NCBI GenBank assembly: GCA_030650265.1 | Contig: JAUSEJ010000016.1 | Coordinates: 1 to 7,052, forward strand | From: Dehalococcoidia bacterium | Lineage (GTDB): Bacteria > Chloroflexota > Dehalococcoidia > JACPQF01 | Reading direction: 5' to 3' | Length of the DNA stretch: 7,052 nucleotides | Shown: piece by piece, positions 5,016 to 7,052 of the stretch | Numbering within the stretch: the stretch's first letter is position 1 | Layout: every line of letters begins with the position of its first letter | Translations under genes and position numbers: made by a program | Notes under the pieces: generated by a model | What the model was told of the DNA's origin: nothing | Seen by the model: only the letters and a program-made list of their open reading frames with translations | Databases searched by the model: none

Positions 5016-5399
5016 TTAGATCTGCGGGGCCTTCGCGAGGAACACTATTGGGTCCTGCCAAGAAACGCTACCCAGGCGCCTCTCGGTCTCTAGCAGCCCT
5101 CGTAAGAGGCCACCCACGTCGTTAGGCGATACGGCGCGATCGTCGACGAAGATCACACCTCCGTGGGACCGTTCCTGCTCGGCCCAGTTCTTGAGAAGCA
5201 GCGGAATGGTTCGGCAGTCGCAAGTAACGACCACTCGACCGTCCTCCAACGCGGCTGACAACATCTCGTGGTCCGGACGTCGAAGAAACCGATCCTTCTT
5301 TTGGAAGGACCAGTCACGCAAGGCTGCGGCGTCAATGCCGTGACGACCGAGCTGATTGGCCAGAGGAGGCGGCAAATGCTCGTCAAGAAGCAGACGCAT
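5016..5399 (-). CDS. DUF5615 PIN-like toxin, second copy
   Basis: A 127-aa full-length DUF5615 protein beginning MRLLLDEHLPPPLANQL. The acidic residues expected of the PIN-like fold are all here: Asp6/Glu7, Asp43/Glu45 in PDHEMLSAAL, and Asp61 in VVVTCDCRTI. It thus looks more complete catalytically than the copy at 2662-3030. The two are distant paralogs rather than a recent duplication. The ATG at 5399 overlaps the end of the antitoxin relic by 17 nt and has no clear ribosome site of its own, so it was built for translational coupling. With the antitoxin 5' half lost, it is doubtful that it is well expressed. Function as an RNase toxin is inferred from the family. Confidence 0.8.
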   Translation of the reverse strand: MRLLLDEHLPPPLANQLGRHGIDAAALRDWSFQKKDRFLRRPDHEMLSAALEDGRVVVTCDCRTIPLLLKNWAEQERSHGGVIFVDDRAVSPNDVGGLLRGLLETERRLGSVSWQDPIVFLAKAPQI

Positions 5400-5577
5400 C
5401 GAACGTTATCAACTCAATGTTGGGGAGAAGGTGCTTCAGCTCGGCAAAGGGGCGGTCGTTGTCCGCGAGAGCCTCGGCGGTTTCCTCGGAATAGGCCTCG
5501 GCATAGCCTAAGGCAGCCTGAATTTTCAGCAGTGGAATCTCGAGGGGTATTGACACGTACGGGTAATTATCGTACAC
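5383..5577 (-). pseudogene. N-terminally truncated DUF433 antitoxin
   Basis: The minus strand from 5577 reads VYDNYPYVS then LLKIQAALGYAEAY and about 35 further residues. This is the C-terminal part of a DUF433 antitoxin; the AAL-YAEAY block matches the intact antitoxin at 3034-3456 and its DNA (near 5490-5515) resembles that at 3135-3160. An in-frame TAA lies immediately upstream (5578-5580), and no RHH domain or DUF433 start is found further right. The family-length protein would be about twice as long. The stop at 5383 overlaps the DUF5615 toxin start by 17 nt, the normal order for the module. The break coincides with the promoter of the tacA-like gene on the other strand. A GTG at 5577 could start a 64-aa stub, but without a ribosome site. 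Confidence 0.65.
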
Positions 5578-5578
5578 T
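5550..5578 (+). promoter_or_regulatory. Promoter of the DUF1778/GNAT TA operon
   Basis: A consensus TTGACA at 5550-5555, a 17-nt spacer and TACACT at 5573-5578 (4 of 6). CGTAC occurs at 5556-5560 and 5571-5575, giving GTACG...CGTAC inverted arms in the spacer, a possible operator for the DUF1778 antitoxin. The leader to ATG 5646 would be about 60 nt. The promoter overlaps the 5' end of the antisense antitoxin relic. Confidence 0.6.
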
Positions 5579-5645
5579 TAGCGTGCAGCAATTGGTCTTA
5601 GGCACGCGTCGAATGCAGATTGCGGCTCTAGGAAGGAGCAGGAGA

Positions 5646-5930
5646 ATGTCCACTTTTACTAAGAAGACAGAGCGATTTGAGCAGCGTAGTACCTCCGCGG
5701 TGAGGGACTTGATTGAACGTGCGGCAGATCTATCTGGCCGCAGTGTTAGCGACTTCATCATAAGTAGCGCCGAGGCTGCAGCGAGGGAGACAGTTCACAC
5801 CTATCAGGTAATTCAAATGACCACCGCTGGCACCGCCAACTTTGTTCAAGCGTTCCTGAATCCGCCATCCTCTAGTGAACGCATGGAGGTTGAAGCTCGC
5901 CGGTATATGGAGTTGGTGGATAGGGCATGA
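5646..5930 (+). CDS. DUF1778 (TacA/AtaR-type) antitoxin
   Basis: A 94-aa DUF1778 antitoxin. An RHH-type N-terminal half reads RFEQRSTSAVRDLIERAADLSG then RSVSDFIISSAEAAARETV. A flexible C-terminal tail (FVQAFLNPPSSSERMEVEARRYMEL) has the F-x-x-(A/L)-L-x-PP signature that wraps the GNAT toxin. It should bind the toxin encoded next and repress the operon. The ATG at 5646 was chosen over a long upstream-open frame (back to 5268) because AAGGAG at 5633-5638 gives 7-nt spacing and the DUF1778 domain begins there. The stop overlaps the toxin start (ATGA). Confidence 0.85.
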   Translation: MSTFTKKTERFEQRSTSAVRDLIERAADLSGRSVSDFIISSAEAAARETVHTYQVIQMTTAGTANFVQAFLNPPSSSERMEVEARRYMELVDRA

Positions 5931-6502
5931 AGCCTTATCGCTCTGAGGCCCTCAAGAAGAGTCATAACCGCCGTGCCTTCAGTTGTGGTGATGATGCGCT
6001 CGACCGATATTTTCGAGAGCAGGCCGGGCAAGACAGCCAGCGGACTGGAAGCGTGGTCCATGTCCTCATCGACGCCGCTACCGAGAAGGTGGTAGGCTAC
6101 TACACGCTTACCAACGCGACTATTCGGCTGGCAGAAATCCCCCCCGAGGCTGCTAAGAGACTGTCGCCGTACCAGACCCTAGTCGCTGTCCTAATTGGGC
6201 GGTTTGCCGTGGATCAGCGGCATCAGCGCAAGGGCAAAGGGACATTGCTCCTGCACGATGTCTTCATGCGTTGTCTGGAGGTCGCTGAGACATCAGCATG
6301 GAGCGCGATTGTTGTGGATCCCAAGAACGATGCCGCCCGCAGCTTCTACGAGCATCATGACTTTTCCTCAATCGTCGAGGATAAGCCCGGCCGCATGTAT
6401 ATCCTCTTCGACACTATCCCCAAGGCTCTGCGCGAGGCAGTGGCTCAAATGCGGGCTCTTCGGGAGGAAGTTCGGCTTTTGCTGTCCACCCCGCAAAAGT
6501 AG
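5927..6502 (+). CDS. GNAT acetyltransferase toxin (TacT/AtaT type)
   Basis: A 191-aa GNAT protein matching the tRNA-acetylating toxins TacT/AtaT/ItaT. Hallmarks: FSCGDDALDRYFREQAGQD (18-36), VVGYYTLT (55-62), IGRFAVDQ (90-97), the acetyl-CoA pyrophosphate loop QRKGKG (100-105), and VVDPKNDAARSFYEHHDF (129-146) with Tyr141 at the position of the catalytic tyrosine. These toxins acetylate the amino group of charged tRNA and stop translation. The C-terminal 20 residues (LREAVAQMRALREEVRLLLS) form an extra amphipathic, possibly coiled-coil helix beyond the usual end near residue 165. It overlaps the antitoxin by 4 nt (ATGA), the standard operon layout. All key residues are present, so the module looks intact. 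Confidence 0.87.
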   Translation: MKPYRSEALKKSHNRRAFSCGDDALDRYFREQAGQDSQRTGSVVHVLIDAATEKVVGYYTLTNATIRLAEIPPEAAKRLSPYQTLVAVLIGRFAVDQRHQRKGKGTLLLHDVFMRCLEVAETSAWSAIVVDPKNDAARSFYEHHDFSSIVEDKPGRMYILFDTIPKALREAVAQMRALREEVRLLLSTPQK

Positions 6503-6695
6503 TCTATCATCGGCCACGCTGGCACCAGCATGCTATAAGAGTCAATCCCTTGCTCCATCCCTCGGAGAAGATGGTCAGGTGCCACGATAAGGCTTATTAT
6601 ATGCGGTGATTACAATGGGTAGTGAGCGGCTCTCAGCTGGAAGTTCATTTTGGCGGAGTGTTACTTTCATGATTAAGTGGCGGTGATTCTTCAGG

Positions 6696-6785
6696 AGGTT
6701 CACCCCCACACACGTGGGGACAATAGGTGACATCTTGGAGCAAGGTTATTATACCACGGTTCACCCCCACACACGTGGGGACAGT
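6696..6785 (-). CRISPR. Minimal orphan CRISPR array: two repeats, one 32-bp spacer
   Basis: The 26-bp core beginning GGTTCACCCCCACACACG occurs identically at 6697-6722 and 6758-6783, a 61-bp period. With 29-bp repeats (6696-6724 and 6757-6785) the spacer is 6725-6756, exactly 32 bp, the type I-E geometry. The core closely resembles I-E repeats read on the opposite strand (GTGTTCCCC...GGGGATGAACCG), so transcription should run on the minus strand, with the leader to the right. The left repeat then is leader-distal and ends in T instead of G, as terminal repeats often degenerate. No further repeat is found 61 bp to either side, and no cas gene is in the window. Confidence 0.72.
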
Positions 6786-6817
6786 GCTCCACGGGTGGAT
6801 GACATAGATATAGGCAT

Positions 6818-7052
6818 CTAAGCTGCCTTTGGTAAGCCAGCGACTGCGGTATCGTATCGGTTGTTCAAGACATGGGTGCGTAGGTGAAGCACAGCTCTAA
6901 GGCCCTTATCGCTCCAACGCATTCCCGGCCCCTTGCATCTTTGAGCGACAACCAGCTTTGCCGCACTCTCCACAGTGCCGCTGCCTATCTCCATGCCTCT
7001 TGCCCGGTATTCGGGATAACGCATTCGCCCGGCATTGTTCTGGAAGTACACT
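6818..7052 (-). CDS. ISKra4-like transposase, C-terminal part
   Basis: The last 77 or so residues of a transposase, open through the right edge of the window. It reads EIGSGTVESAAKLVVAQRCKG then PGMRWSDKGLRAVLHLRTHVLNNRYD, matching the C-terminal signature of ISKra4-family transposases (IGSG-x-VES-x-x-KLVV then KG-x-GM-x-W). The Glu of EIGSG, or that of VES, is the likely last member of the DDE triad. The stop is TAG at 6818. The IS end should lie in 6786-6817, immediately next to the CRISPR repeat, but I cannot identify a terminal inverted repeat without the other end. The codon at the right edge (GTG, read as valine) is interior, not a start. Confidence 0.7.
   Translation of the reverse strand, partial: VYFQNNAGRMRYPEYRARGMEIGSGTVESAAKLVVAQRCKGPGMRWSDKGLRAVLHLRTHVLNNRYDTAVAGLPKAA

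Noticed and set aside
5268..5645. A long plus-strand open frame extending the DUF1778 antitoxin upstream to 220 residues
   Set aside because: The upstream part has no recognisable domain, overlaps the minus-strand toxin and antitoxin relic, and the true start at 5646 has a good ribosome site and matches the family start.
6518..6529. GCTGG-CA-CCAGC dyad after the GNAT gene as a terminator
   Set aside because: The loop of two bases is too short for a stable hairpin and no T-run follows.
6503..6695. A tRNA or other RNA gene in the spacer between the GNAT gene and the CRISPR array
   Set aside because: No cloverleaf-like T-arm or acceptor pairing could be found by eye; only the local dyad and AT-rich patches are present.
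6784..6805. A third, degenerate CRISPR repeat (CTCCACGGGTGGATGAC) right of the array
   Set aside because: It would be in the opposite orientation, much shorter, and at the wrong spacing; the resemblance is limited to a short CCAC/GTGG dyad.

Overview
The window looks like a chromosomal accessory stretch from a bacterium of moderate-to-high GC. The housekeeping-type genes are GC-rich, and the spacers and toxin-antitoxin (TA) DNA are more AT-rich. Protein families (zinc-ribbon Nudix, DUF433/DUF5615 TA pairs, KGG-repeat proteins, HicB, an ISKra4-type transposase, type I-E-like CRISPR repeats) fit Chloroflexota or a similar environmental lineage. That placement is an inference from family content only; there is no rRNA or marker gene here.

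Layout, left to right. (1) Positions 1-2611, plus strand, are metabolic or housekeeping-like: a carboxymuconolactone decarboxylase-family protein with a good promoter, a zinc-ribbon Nudix hydrolase, a regulatory-looking spacer with a 20-bp perfect palindrome, then a promoter-driven PD-(D/E)XK (RecB-like, probably Fe-S) nuclease coupled to cutA. (2) Positions 2662-3517, minus strand, hold an intact TA operon: a RHH-DUF433 antitoxin followed 3 nt later by a DUF5615 PIN-like toxin, with a consensus -35 and a 7-bp-arm palindrome over the -10. (3) Positions 3730-4356, plus strand, hold two overlapping genes of KGG (YciG-like) repeat proteins; the first contains an exact 60-bp tandem periodicity. 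(4) Positions 4500-5577, minus strand, are a TA graveyard: HicB intact with a frameshifted HicA relic, then a complete DUF5615 toxin whose DUF433 antitoxin has lost its N-terminal half. (5) Positions 5550-6502, plus strand, hold an intact DUF1778/GNAT (TacA-TacT/AtaR-AtaT type) TA operon whose promoter lies exactly at the broken end of the antitoxin relic. (6) Positions 6696-6785 are a minimal CRISPR array (two repeats, one 32-bp spacer, 61-bp period, type I-E-like repeat), next to the 3' end of an ISKra4-like transposase gene that runs off the window.

The most interesting signals are the orphan one-spacer CRISPR array beside an IS, a single CRISPR-repeat-like hairpin at the frameshift in the HicA relic, and the replacement of one TA system's antitoxin 5' end by another TA system's promoter. 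I did not find a clearly new multi-gene defence system. The nuclease-cutA pair and the KGG pair are the least explained gene pairings.
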